The notes: generated by a model not told the origin, from the letters alone. A DNA stretch of 32,003 bases from JAZKFR01 sp040386295 (GCA_040386295.1 JAZKFR010000091.1:1-32003), one strand, 5' to 3'. Shown: positions 1-8,556, counted from the stretch's first letter. Made by a program: numbers and translations.

Positions 1-187
1 AAGCCGGTCTTCAGGCTTGTCTTTGTGGCGCGCTACGGTTGTGCACAGGTCTTTTGCATAAGCTTATTGCCGCGCGGGCATGAAGCAATAGAGACTCACT
101 CGCATGATGCACAGGGATTTGGCATGCACTGAGGGGGTTATCAGGCGGTATGTTTAGGCCTTTCGCCAGACTCAGGGTGAGCAATCC

Positions 188-1519
188 ATGCACCCGAGCA
201 AAGAGACAGTAAAAGATCAATGCAGTTTTTTGGAGATAGAGATGTTGACTGGAAATAAACCACCACCGGAGACAGGAAACTACGTTTTTCTCGAGACGGC
301 CTTGCGCCACGCCGCGTCGTTGCTACCGCAAGCTACTGCGGGTGTGGCGCTTGGTGGGGGTGGGGGTGGAGGGGCGGTTGCGTTCCCAAACCATACTGCG
401 AACGCGGAAGCCTACGCTTGGCCAAGCCTAGCGCTCGATGCACTTCCTGCATTTGAGCTACCCGCAGCAAACGCTGCCGCTGTCTCGCTAACGCAACTCG
501 GCATAGAAGCAGAGCCTGTTGTCTTCCCAACAAACCCTGCCGATGAGGATTACACAGCAGCAAAAAACGTCGCTGAAAAATATCAACCGCCTCCTGAATG
601 CTTGCGGCCAAACGCAAACCTGCTCAATGTACGGAGCAGTTTTCTCTTAACAGACCGGGAGAGAACGTCATTTATAGTTGCTCAAGCGAAATACGATCCC
701 GAGACGGCAGCACTTTACGTTGAGATGCCTCCGTACAATCGGGCGCAAGTAGCTGCGCGCCCGATTGTAAAAAATGGCGCAGCATTATCAGTAGCCAGTC
801 TTAGCGTGGCTTTTCCTAATGCCTGCTTCTTGCGTAGCGATGGCGCATCGAGTTTGTCTTATTTGTTTTTTGCGTTGAGCTGTCATACCAATAAGGCAGT
901 GAATAATTTTCGTCCTACAAACACGCTGACGTTGACGATCAGCGCAGCGGAGTTTGTCTTTGAGCGACGCGAACGTCCAGAAAAATGTGAAGAAACTTCT
1001 GGTTTTAGGGCAAATGCCACACGCTGGCCGTCTCATGACGAAAATATCCATGGCAGAACGAATTTAGCAGTGTGTTTTGAACGTTCACCGCACAGCGAGA
1101 TACCTGATCCGCAGACCATTGAGCAACAAATCCTGGATGTCCTGGAATTTGTAAAGAATACGACTTGCTACAGTAAAACTCGGTTAATGCAGCTCGCTGA
1201 CAGTGCAGGCTACCTCAATAGCCTGCTTAGTTTCCGCTTGCGCCATTTCGGTTTTGCGCACTTGTCTGAGCAACAGAAAAACCAATTCAACGGCGCCATA
1301 AAATCGATCGCGCAAGAAATTATTAACGCCTGGATGAACACTCGCGGCGCGCGATACTGCCCTAATTCGTCCGTAGGCCAGCTCACCGTCATTTTTGAAG
1401 ACGAAATCGCTGCGGCAAAACATGAAAAAACCTTCGCCATCAAATGGGGTGACTTGAAGATAAGCGCCTCCAGTACCTTGCGTCCGGCAAAGCGAGCACG
1501 CAGAGCTGCAGTTCAATAG
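188..1519 (+). CDS. Unrecognised orphan protein, 443 aa
   Basis: I do not recognise this protein. Its first third is rich in Ala and Pro and has a seven-glycine run at about residues 56-62, encoded by a G-rich tract at 353-377. The middle is mixed and fairly Cys-rich, and the last 130 residues look like a helical globular domain. The extreme C terminus is basic (RPAKRARRAAVQ). I see no signal peptide, transmembrane segment or catalytic motif. Two starts are possible: ATG 188 after AGGGTGA, or ATG 242, in frame at codon 19, with a better-spaced GGAGA; the second would give 425 aa. The gene is monocistronic and converges on kdpE with 172 bases between them; I saw no clear terminator there. A perfect 13-bp inverted repeat lies inside the frame. 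The long uninterrupted frame and plausible ribosome binding sites support a real gene; the function is unknown. Confidence 0.7.
   Translation: MHPSKETVKDQCSFLEIEMLTGNKPPPETGNYVFLETALRHAASLLPQATAGVALGGGGGGGAVAFPNHTANAEAYAWPSLALDALPAFELPAANAAAVSLTQLGIEAEPVVFPTNPADEDYTAAKNVAEKYQPPPECLRPNANLLNVRSSFLLTDRERTSFIVAQAKYDPETAALYVEMPPYNRAQVAARPIVKNGAALSVASLSVAFPNACFLRSDGASSLSYLFFALSCHTNKAVNNFRPTNTLTLTISAAEFVFERRERPEKCEETSGFRANATRWPSHDENIHGRTNLAVCFERSPHSEIPDPQTIEQQILDVLEFVKNTTCYSKTRLMQLADSAGYLNSLLSFRLRHFGFAHLSEQQKNQFNGAIKSIAQEIINAWMNTRGARYCPNSSVGQLTVIFEDEIAAAKHEKTFAIKWGDLKISASSTLRPAKRARRAAVQ
734..769. repeat. Perfect 13-bp inverted repeat inside the orphan gene
   Basis: The arms are TACAATCGGGCGC (734-746) and its exact reverse complement GCGCCCGATTGTA (757-769), with a 10-base loop. 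On the + strand it is followed by six A residues, so it lacks the U-tract of an intrinsic terminator in that direction. It is translated in frame, ending in the residues RAQVAARPIVKNG. It may be a mobile foldback remnant or an mRNA structure. Confidence 0.85.
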
Positions 1520-1691
1520 CGGAGTCAGACGTGGCGTCAGACGCGAAATCAGGTGGGAAATCAGACGAAAAATAAGCGCAAGCTAGGATTTTCCCCTGCG
1601 TCGATTGCGTCTCACAGACGGCAAATCGCTGGGCTGGCTGGATGGGTGTCATGCGCAAGGTATGGCCGCCGTCCAGACAGATTCCCTGGGA

Positions 1692-2375
1692 TCAGAGAAG
1701 CCGATAGCCGACACCGAGCTCGGTCAGTAGAAATTCTGGTTGGGCTGGGCTGCGCTCTAATTTTTGCCGCAAATGCCCCATGTAGATGCGCAGATAGTGC
1801 GCACGGTCTTGATAGTGGCTGCCCCAAACTTCAAAGAGCAATTTGTCGTGCGTGACAACACGTCCTCTCAGCTTGCCCAAGGTCAGCAGCAGGCGGTATT
1901 CGATTGGCGTCAAATGCACTGGGATATCCGCGCGCGTGACCGTGTGCGCCGCGATGTCGACCACAACATCGCCAAAGCAAAGCTGTGCCTCAGTCTGCCC
2001 ATGGCTTGCCTGGCGACGCCGTAAATGGGCGCGCACGCGAGCGAGTAATTCGGGCACACCGAAGGGTTTGCTTAGGTAATCGTCAGCCCCTGCGTTGAGG
2101 GCGGCCACTTTTTCTTCTTCACGATCACGTGCGGATAACACCAGGATGGGGACTTCAGACCAGCTACGAACTTGTCGAATCAGCGCTTTGCCATCGCCGT
2201 CGGGCAAGCCCAGATCGACGATCACAAAGTCAGGTTGGCGCGTCGCCGTTTCGATCAAACCTTGTTTGAGCGTGGCTGCTTCAAATAGGGAAAAACCCTC
2301 AGCTTCCAGCGCCATACGCACAAAACGACGGATGTGTTGCTCGTCTTCGATGAGTAAAATTCGGGTCAGGTTCAT
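1692..2375 (-). CDS. kdpE: KdpE, OmpR-family response regulator
   Basis: This is the DNA-binding response regulator of the KdpD/KdpE system, which in other bacteria activates the kdpFABC high-affinity K+ ATPase genes. The receiver domain has the acidic pair E10-D11, the phospho-acceptor D54 in VDLGLPDGDG, S81 and the conserved K103 in LSKPFG. The C-terminal half is a winged-helix OmpR/PhoB domain (LTPIEYRLLLTL, GRVVTHDKLL, VGYRLL). The start was set at ATG 2375 because MNLTRILLIEDEQ aligns with the usual KdpE N terminus and a GGTGA lies upstream. The frame could also begin at 2399, where an ATGA overlaps the kdpD stop, adding eight residues. Co-transcription with kdpD is nearly certain. No kdpFABC genes are present in the window, so its targets must be elsewhere or different. 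Confidence 0.95.
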   Translation of the reverse strand: MNLTRILLIEDEQHIRRFVRMALEAEGFSLFEAATLKQGLIETATRQPDFVIVDLGLPDGDGKALIRQVRSWSEVPILVLSARDREEEKVAALNAGADDYLSKPFGVPELLARVRAHLRRRQASHGQTEAQLCFGDVVVDIAAHTVTRADIPVHLTPIEYRLLLTLGKLRGRVVTHDKLLFEVWGSHYQDRAHYLRIYMGHLRQKLERSPAQPEFLLTELGVGYRLL

Positions 2376-2395
2376 GGCTTCACCGACGCATAGTT

Positions 2396-5062
2396 TCATA
2401 GCCTTGTATCAAGTTCAGGCGCAAGGCCAAGCGGCAGGCTGACGCTAAAACGTGCCCCACCGCTTGCACAATTTTCGGCAGAAATCGTCCCCGCATGCGC
2501 TTCAACGATCGCCTTGCACAGAGCCAAACCAAGGCCAACGCCGGGTTTGTTCGATTCACTTTCACCACGAGTGAATTTCTCGAAGAGTTTCGGCATCGAC
2601 TCTAGCGGCAAGCCTGGACCGTCGTCTTCGACAACGATCAGCATGCTCGTCTGCTGACTCCTGGCGCTCAGCTTGATATGGCTGCCGGGAGGGGTAAATT
2701 TCACGGCGTTATCCAGCAGGTTGACGAGTACGCGCTGGAGCAAAATAGGGTCGCATTCGCATAGCGGCAAATCAGCAGGTACCGTCACCCGCAGCAGGTG
2801 CCCGCCAAGCACCTGCGTCATTTGAGCGCACGCGCTGCCGATAATTTCTTCCAGAGACTGCCAATCTTTTTTTAAATGAATACCGCCCACTTGTAGGCGC
2901 GCCATATCAAGCAAATTGCTCAACAGTTCGCTCATCTGCTGCGCTTCTTGCTGTATCGACCGCGCTAATTCTTGGCGTATTGCCAACGGTGGATCACGCT
3001 CAAGCAGCGTGCTAGAGAGCCCGATCAAGACCGTCAGCGGTGTGCGCAAATCGTGTGAGACAGCGGCTAGCAAGGCATTACGCAGGCGCTCGCCTTCCAT
3101 CGAAACAAGGACATCCTGCGCTACCGCAACGTAGTGAACGCGCTCCAAAGCTAGCGCAATTTGTGCCGCGAAGGTGTCAAGCAAACGTTTTTCTTCCGGC
3201 TCTTCAATCAATTGCATAGCAGGGGGTGCCAACACCAAAACGCCCCGGGTACGCATCGGTGCTTTAAGTGGCAAATAATGCGCCGCTGCGGCAGACAAGG
3301 TTTGCGTGCCCAAACCCGCCACTTGCTGCTGGTCATAAACCCATTGTGCAACCGCCGTATCGACCTTGGACGACTCTGCCGAGCTGGCGGCGATCTGGAT
3401 TTTTTCATGCTGATCTGGCAACAAAATCGCGACCTGAGAGCGAAACACACCACTGAGGTGCCGATGCGCTGTGTCGACCACCTGTTCAGCGCTCAGCGCA
3501 GCCGATAACTCTTTTGACAAGGCCGCTAGTTCTTGCGCGCGATGTGCCCGTAGATGTGCAATCGTCGCACCAAAGCGTAGCTGTGCCGCGAGCTGGCCAA
3601 TGATCAAGGCAACCGCCAGCATCAGGGCAAAGGTAAACAGATATTGCGCATCGGCAACCGAGAACGAGAAGCGTGGCGGCACAAAGAAAAAATCAAACAA
3701 GCTGACCGAGCAAGCAGCAGCCCAAGCGCCAGGGCCACGCCCGCCCCGGATCGCCACGCCCATCACGGTGAGCAGAAACAACATCACCACGTTGGACAAA
3801 TCAAATACGTGCAGCAAGGGCGTTGCCAATAAGGCAGTGCAGGCGCAAGCCAGGGTCGCCCAGGCGTAGTGCTGCCAAGGGATGCGCGGGAGCCGAGCAG
3901 CTGGCCGTTGAGGCTCGGCGTGGACGGCAAGGCCGATCACATAAATATCGATGTCAGAGGCTTGCCGCGTTAATGCATCGACAAAGCGGGGACGCCAAGC
4001 CAGATACCAGGGCAAAGCTTGCGGGCGTCCGACCAGTAATTTATTAGCATTGCGACTGCGTGCGTAGGCTAGCAAAGTGGCAATCGCATCATGCCCGCCT
4101 AGGGTGGCCGTTTCCGCACCCAAGCTTTCGGCTAGGCGTAGATAATCGAGAATGCGCTGACGCTCAGTTTTGGCCAAACGCTGAAGCGCCGGGGTTTCGA
4201 CGTACACGCAAAGCCAATCCGCTTTCAACTCGCTGGCTAAACGCGCTGCGCTACGCACCCACTGCGCGCCGAACAAGCCCGGACCGATACAAACGATCAG
4301 GCGTTCATGCGCTGGCCACACATGCTTAATCGCGCGCTCAGCACGGTAGGCGCGCATTTGCCCATCAACGCGGTCAGCGGTACGACGCAAAGCCAGTTCG
4401 CGTAGCGCGATCAAATTACCTTTGCGAAAAAAATTCTGTGCCGCCTGTGCTGCCTGCTCGGGCAGATAAACCTTGCCTTCTTTCAACCTTTGCAACAAAT
4501 CGTCGGGCGGCAGGTCGACCAAATTTATTTCGCTGGCCTGTTCAAAAAAACGGTCGGGCACTGTTTCCCAAACGCGCACCCCGGTAATCCGCCCGACCAC
4601 TTCGTTCAGGCTATCGAGATGTTGCACATTGAGCGTGCCGTAGACATCGATTCCACGCGCCAACAAGAGCTCAACGTCTTGCCAACGTTTCGCGTGTCTA
4701 CACCCGCTTACATTGCTATGCGCCAACTCATCAATCAGAATCAATTGCGGCGCACGCTGTAGCGCCGCGTCTAGGTCGAATTCACTGACCTGATGAGCAC
4801 GATAGGTAACGCTGAGCAGGGGGAGTTGCGGCAGGGTTGCCAACAGTTCGGCGGTTTCGCTGCGGCCATGGGTTTCGACCACCCCAACCAGGACATCAAG
4901 CCCCTCAGACAGAGCTTGTTGCGCCGCACGCAACATGGCGCAGGTTTTGCCCACGCCCGCGCAAGCGCCAAAGAAAATTTTCAACTTGCCACGCTTAGCA
5001 GCGCTGGCTTCTTCTTTGATTTCAGCCAAGAGACGATCAGGGTCGGAGCGTTTGTTGAGCAT
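2396..5062 (-). CDS. kdpD: KdpD, K+-sensing sensor histidine kinase
   Basis: Membrane sensor kinase, 888 aa, full length for the family (about 890). The N-terminal KdpD domain has a Walker A motif GACAGVGKT (32-40) and a Walker-B-like LILIDELAHSN (108-117). A universal-stress-protein-like domain spans about 253-380. Four transmembrane helices lie at about 400-490, followed by a GAF-type region at about 520-640. The HisKA domain has the phospho-acceptor H670 in AVSHDLRTPL, and the HATPase domain has the N box NLLDNAVKF and glycine boxes VEDDGPGLP and GVGLGL. All catalytic elements are intact. The start ATG 5062 is forced by an in-frame TAA two codons upstream, and there is no evident Shine-Dalgarno sequence. 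Its usual upstream partners kdpFABC are absent; katA lies upstream, 128 bases away. Confidence 0.97.
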   Translation of the reverse strand: MLNKRSDPDRLLAEIKEEASAAKRGKLKIFFGACAGVGKTCAMLRAAQQALSEGLDVLVGVVETHGRSETAELLATLPQLPLLSVTYRAHQVSEFDLDAALQRAPQLILIDELAHSNVSGCRHAKRWQDVELLLARGIDVYGTLNVQHLDSLNEVVGRITGVRVWETVPDRFFEQASEINLVDLPPDDLLQRLKEGKVYLPEQAAQAAQNFFRKGNLIALRELALRRTADRVDGQMRAYRAERAIKHVWPAHERLIVCIGPGLFGAQWVRSAARLASELKADWLCVYVETPALQRLAKTERQRILDYLRLAESLGAETATLGGHDAIATLLAYARSRNANKLLVGRPQALPWYLAWRPRFVDALTRQASDIDIYVIGLAVHAEPQRPAARLPRIPWQHYAWATLACACTALLATPLLHVFDLSNVVMLFLLTVMGVAIRGGRGPGAWAAACSVSLFDFFFVPPRFSFSVADAQYLFTFALMLAVALIIGQLAAQLRFGATIAHLRAHRAQELAALSKELSAALSAEQVVDTAHRHLSGVFRSQVAILLPDQHEKIQIAASSAESSKVDTAVAQWVYDQQQVAGLGTQTLSAAAAHYLPLKAPMRTRGVLVLAPPAMQLIEEPEEKRLLDTFAAQIALALERVHYVAVAQDVLVSMEGERLRNALLAAVSHDLRTPLTVLIGLSSTLLERDPPLAIRQELARSIQQEAQQMSELLSNLLDMARLQVGGIHLKKDWQSLEEIIGSACAQMTQVLGGHLLRVTVPADLPLCECDPILLQRVLVNLLDNAVKFTPPGSHIKLSARSQQTSMLIVVEDDGPGLPLESMPKLFEKFTRGESESNKPGVGLGLALCKAIVEAHAGTISAENCASGGARFSVSLPLGLAPELDTRL

Positions 5063-5190
5063 GGTTTAAGGCGAAATCAGGCAAGCAAACAGCGGTAAAA
5101 ACGGCACTAAGCTCGTAGCCGGACATAAAGACGATGGCAAGTCTGCAAGCTGCCTACTGGCCATCGCCCATGTTGTCCCGCCGCAGATCT

Positions 5191-6639
5191 TTACGCGGTG
5201 CGCAGCTTGAGCGCTGCCCTAACGCCAGCGCCGTAAGCGGGATCGGCCTTGTCAAACAGCGCTAACTGGCGCGCTAAAGTTTCGGCTTTGACTTGGCTTA
5301 GGGGCGCGGCCAAGTTAGCAAAGAGCTTCTGTTGCTCGGCGGCGTCCAACAAACGGAATAGATTCCCCGCCTGCGTGTAGTCATCTTCATGGCCGCGCCC
5401 GTCGTGGCGCGCGGCAACACCTTGCACGTCCCAACCGCCATCACCATGGCCAAAGCCTTCGGGGCGACTGCCCTGTGCTTGTACTGTGTCGTAGTTCTGC
5501 GCAGCGCCGCCGCTATGGAGGGTCATTTGGCCATCGCGTTGCTGGTGGTGAAGGGGACAACGCGGGGCGTTGACCGGCAATTGCTGGTGGTTAGTGCCCA
5601 CCCGGTAAAGCTGAGCGTCGTGGTAGGCAAAAAGACGACCTTGCAGCATTTTGTCAGGCGAAAAACCCAGGCCTGGAACGACGTTAGCCGGTGAGAACGC
5701 TGCTTGTTCGACCTCGGCGTGATAGTTCTCTGGATTACGCTTCAGCTCCAAAATCCCTACTGGGTGACGCGGAAAGTCTGCATGCGGCCAAACCTTGGTC
5801 AGGTCAAACGGGTTCCAGCCGGTGCGTTGCTCCCAGGCAAGCAGCTCTGCATCGCTGGCCAATTGCACGCGCACTTCCCAGCGCGGGAAATCACCTTGGG
5901 CAATCGCCGTGAATAAGTCGCGTTGTGCATAGTCGGGGTCTGCTCCAGCCAGACGCACGGCGTCGGCAGCGTCTAAATTTTTAATTCCTTGCAAGGTACG
6001 CAAATGCCATTTCACCCAGGTTCGCTCGCCAGCAGCGTTGATCAGGCTGAAGGTGTGGCTGCCAAAGCCATCCATGTGGCGATAGCCGTCGGGCGTACCA
6101 CGACTCGAAAACAACATGGTCACTTGATGCAGCGATTCGGGCGCTTTGCTCCAAAAGTCGAACATCATCTCGGGCGACTTTAAATGACTGTGTGGATCGC
6201 GTTTTTGCGTATGGACAAAGTCGGGGAACTTGATCGGGTCTTTGATAAAGAACATCGGCGTGTTGTTGCCCACCAGATCCCAATTGCCTTCTTCAGTGTA
6301 AAAACGCACGGCAAAACCACGCGGATCACGCTCGCTGTCGGCACTGCCTCTTTCTCCACCTACGGTCGAAAAACGCACAAAAGTTGCCGTTTCTTTACCG
6401 ACATGACTCAACAGTTTTGCTTTGCTATAGCGGCTAATGTCGTGCGTCACCGTAAACGTGCCGTAAGCGCCTGAGCCCTTGGCATGGACGACGCGTTCGG
6501 GGATGCGTTCGCGGTTAAAGTGCTGTAATTTCTCGATCAAATGTACGTCTTGTAACAAAACCGGGCCGCGCGAACCGGCAGTGATGCTGTTCTGATTGTC
6601 GGCTACCGGAATACCCGATGCCGTCGTGAGTTGGTTCAT
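5191..6639 (-). CDS. katA: Monofunctional haem catalase (small subunit)
   Basis: Cytoplasmic catalase that dismutes hydrogen peroxide to water and oxygen. It has 482 aa, typical of the small-subunit catalases. The distal His is H52 in RVVHAKGSGAYG, the distal Asn lies in GNNTP (124-128), and the proximal haem ligand is Y339 in RLFAYHDAQLYRVGTN, with R335 also conserved. LPVNAPRCPLH and the C-terminal DDYTQAG are family hallmarks. An AAAGGA with about eight bases to the ATG supports the start. The gene follows ohr after 147 bases, the longest gap so far in the leftward block, so it may have its own promoter; a TTGACG at 6702-6707 (minus strand) is a weak candidate -35 without a convincing -10. 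I saw no recognisable OxyR site. The symbol is by family resemblance; katE or katB style naming is possible. Confidence 0.96.
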   Translation of the reverse strand: MNQLTTASGIPVADNQNSITAGSRGPVLLQDVHLIEKLQHFNRERIPERVVHAKGSGAYGTFTVTHDISRYSKAKLLSHVGKETATFVRFSTVGGERGSADSERDPRGFAVRFYTEEGNWDLVGNNTPMFFIKDPIKFPDFVHTQKRDPHSHLKSPEMMFDFWSKAPESLHQVTMLFSSRGTPDGYRHMDGFGSHTFSLINAAGERTWVKWHLRTLQGIKNLDAADAVRLAGADPDYAQRDLFTAIAQGDFPRWEVRVQLASDAELLAWEQRTGWNPFDLTKVWPHADFPRHPVGILELKRNPENYHAEVEQAAFSPANVVPGLGFSPDKMLQGRLFAYHDAQLYRVGTNHQQLPVNAPRCPLHHQQRDGQMTLHSGGAAQNYDTVQAQGSRPEGFGHGDGGWDVQGVAARHDGRGHEDDYTQAGNLFRLLDAAEQQKLFANLAAPLSQVKAETLARQLALFDKADPAYGAGVRAALKLRTA

Positions 6640-6786
6640 AGAAAATGTCCTTTCTCAGAGTAAAAATCGCCTTCTTTTTGCCGTAGCAAGCCTGCTCAAG
6701 GCGTCAATCCAAGCCGCTAAATCAGAGGGCTGCAGGCGAACTCAACAGCCGAGCAGCGTGCAGCGCAAACTGAATTTTTTGCACGA

Positions 6787-7215
6787 TCAACGTAGGCTCA
6801 GTTCAACCTCGATATTGCCGCGCGTGGCGTTGGAATAGGGGCAGACCTGATGCGCGCTATCAAGCAAATCTTGCGCTACAGCACGCTCCATCCCCGGCAA
6901 GCTCACAACCAAACGCACCGCAATGCCAAAGCCTGCTGGAATTGGCCCGATGTCTACACTGGCATCGATTGCCGCATCGGCAGGCACCGCGATTTTTTTG
7001 ACGCCAGCAACGTGTTTCAGCGCACCCATAAAACAGGCAGAGTAGCCAGCGGCAAATAATTGCTCAGGGTTGGTCGCATTGCCGGCACCGCCCATCGCTT
7101 TTGGCGGCGATAACTTAACGTCGAGTAGGCCATCATCGCTGCTTGAGCGGCCTTCACGTCCGCCGGTGGTGTGGGCGTGAGCCGTGTATAAAACCTTGTC
7201 TAGCTTAGTCGTCAT
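6787..7215 (-). CDS. ohr: Organic hydroperoxide resistance protein Ohr
   Basis: Thiol peroxidase of the Ohr/OsmC fold, 142 aa, that reduces organic and lipid hydroperoxides, usually with lipoylated proteins as electron donors. The two active-site cysteines sit at the canonical positions C61 (AAGYSACFMGAL) and C125 (HQVCPYSNATRGN), with conserved R20 and E51 (NPEQLF). Cys spacing and YSNATRGN favour Ohr over OsmC. AGGAGC six bases before the ATG gives a good ribosome binding site. It lies 22 bases after mtnP in the same direction, so it is probably co-transcribed. No OhrR repressor gene is present in the window. Together with katA it gives a local peroxide-defence pair covering both organic and hydrogen peroxide. 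Confidence 0.95.
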   Translation of the reverse strand: MTTKLDKVLYTAHAHTTGGREGRSSSDDGLLDVKLSPPKAMGGAGNATNPEQLFAAGYSACFMGALKHVAGVKKIAVPADAAIDASVDIGPIPAGFGIAVRLVVSLPGMERAVAQDLLDSAHQVCPYSNATRGNIEVELSLR

Positions 7216-7237
7216 GGTGCGCTCCTGGGGTTGAAAA

Positions 7238-8002
7238 TTAGTTAACGAGCAAACGCTCGATCAATGTGTGCACCTGCTGCATCGCCGTTTGCAGCGTACT
7301 GGTTTGTCCACCCGACTGAGGTGGCGTGCTAGGCGGCGTGCTAGGTGGCGCACTGGCTAGCGGCGCGCGACCGGCGGCGTAATTGGCTACGACGTTAATC
7401 GCTGCGTAGGCAATGCCGAGTTCGCGTGCCAGCACCGCCTCTGGCATGCCGGTCATACCCACCACGTCAGCACCATCGCGCGCGAGACGTTCGACTTCAG
7501 CAGTTGTTTCTAGACGCGGACCTTGCATTGCCGCATACACGGCATGATCGCTGCACGGCACGCCGCTACTGGCTGCGGCGGCGAGCAGACGCTGACGCAA
7601 GGCTGCGTCGTAGGGCTGGCTAAAGTCGATGTGCGTCACGGTGCAGCTTTGCCCGTCGTGATAAGTTGATTTGCGTCCCCAGGTGTAGTCGATCATTTGT
7701 TCTGGAATAACGAGATCGCCGGGCTTAAGGTCAGGGCGAATACAACTGACTGAGGCAACCGAGACGATGGCACTAGCGCCGCAGGCTTGCAGTGCCCAAA
7801 CGTTGGCACGGTAGTTGATCTCGTGCGGCGGAATCGTATGGCCATAGCCGTGACGCGCCAGAAAAACCAGTGCCTGCTGGCCGATCACCCCCAAGGTCAA
7901 GGGCCCAGAAGGCGCGCCATACGGCGTGCGCATAATCTGCCGTTGCGATACTTCCAGGCTCGCCAGTTGCGTCAGCCCGGTTCCGCCAATAATCGCCAGC
8001 AC
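7238..8002 (-). CDS. mtnP: S-methyl-5'-thioinosine phosphorylase (MTAP/PNP family)
   Basis: Purine nucleoside phosphorylase of the MTAP family, 254 aa. It probably splits S-methyl-5'-thioinosine with phosphate into hypoxanthine and methylthioribose-1-phosphate, as the Pseudomonas PA3004 enzyme does. Motifs seen are GGTGL (6-10, phosphate), the RHGYGH to NYRAN stretch (50-66), QGPRLET (160-166) and GMTGMPE (182-188). Asn207 in VVANYAAG replaces the Asp of adenine-specific MTAPs, which favours a 6-oxopurine substrate. GTG is the start codon, preceded seven bases away by GAGGAGG inside the end of hpt, so the two genes are translationally coupled. The next gene upstream, hpt, would use the released hypoxanthine. 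The C-terminal part carries a Pro/Ser/Thr repeat (219-230) where relatives have an ordered segment. An MTA phosphorylase role remains possible. Confidence 0.88.
   Translation of the reverse strand: MLAIIGGTGLTQLASLEVSQRQIMRTPYGAPSGPLTLGVIGQQALVFLARHGYGHTIPPHEINYRANVWALQACGASAIVSVASVSCIRPDLKPGDLVIPEQMIDYTWGRKSTYHDGQSCTVTHIDFSQPYDAALRQRLLAAAASSGVPCSDHAVYAAMQGPRLETTAEVERLARDGADVVGMTGMPEAVLARELGIAYAAINVVANYAAGRAPLASAPPSTPPSTPPQSGGQTSTLQTAMQQVHTLIERLLVN
7320..7355. repeat. Three 12-bp tandem units in mtnP
   Basis: The units GGTGGCGTGCTA, GGCGGCGTGCTA and GGTGGCGCACTG are consecutive and in frame. They encode the Pro-rich segment APPSTPPSTPP near the phosphorylase C terminus. The unit length is a multiple of three, so copy-number change would not break the frame. 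Confidence 0.85.
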
Positions 8003-8004
8003 GC

Positions 8005-8556
8005 TTAAGCCTCCTCAGGCATGGCGTAGAGGGCGGGTAGATTGCGCCATGCGCCGTCGATGTCCATGCCGTAACCAAAGACAAAACGATCCGGTACCGA
8101 TAAGGCAACAAAATCGGCGCGAATCGGTTTCGTTTTGCCGTTCATTTTTTCAGCGGCCACTGCGGTGTAACAGGCGCGTGCACCTTGTTTTAGTAGGCGA
8201 TCCCGAATCGCCGCCAAGGTCAGACCCTGGTCGAGGATGTCGTCGACAACCAGCACGGTACGCCCTTTCACCTCGGTCCACGGTGCGGCACGCCAAGACA
8301 AAGGTCCGCCTTTACTGTCTTGGCTATAGCGCGTGACGTGCAAGTAATCGAAGTCAAGCGGAAAAGCCAGTTGCGTCATCAATTGCGCGGCGAAAGGAAC
8401 ACCACCGCTCATCACACACAAAAAAAGCGGATGGGTATCGGCCAATTTTTCGGTGATTTCAGCCGCGACGCGCGTCGTCGCGGCCGCCACGTCTGCAGCA
8501 GAGTGAATCAGCTCCGCTTTGCTCAGCAGGGTTTTGCGTTTCTTGATTTCGTTCAT
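8005..8556 (-). CDS. hpt: Hypoxanthine(-guanine) phosphoribosyltransferase
   Basis: Type I phosphoribosyltransferase, 183 aa, that converts hypoxanthine (and probably guanine) plus PRPP into IMP (GMP). The PRPP-binding loop is VLVVDDILDQGLTL (101-114) and the pyrophosphate-loop region is CVMSGGVPF (47-55). The stretch RADFVALSVPDRFVFGYGMD is the purine-binding C-terminal part of the family. ATG overlaps the galU stop in ATGA, with AGGA upstream, so translation is coupled to galU. The stop lies just after the mtnP start region, and its last codons supply the mtnP ribosome binding site. The pairing with mtnP joins methylthiopurine cleavage to purine salvage. Confidence 0.94.
   Translation of the reverse strand: MNEIKKRKTLLSKAELIHSAADVAAATTRVAAEITEKLADTHPLFLCVMSGGVPFAAQLMTQLAFPLDFDYLHVTRYSQDSKGGPLSWRAAPWTEVKGRTVLVVDDILDQGLTLAAIRDRLLKQGARACYTAVAAEKMNGKTKPIRADFVALSVPDRFVFGYGMDIDGAWRNLPALYAMPEEA

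Noticed and set aside
11..310. Leftward 99-codon frame at the window start
   Set aside because: It overlaps the start of the orphan gene, lacks a ribosome binding site and shows no family motif.
5063..5190. Remnant of kdpC or another kdp gene before kdpD
   Set aside because: Translation of this gap gives no KdpC-like sequence in the frame leading to the in-frame TAA; I could not support a pseudogene.
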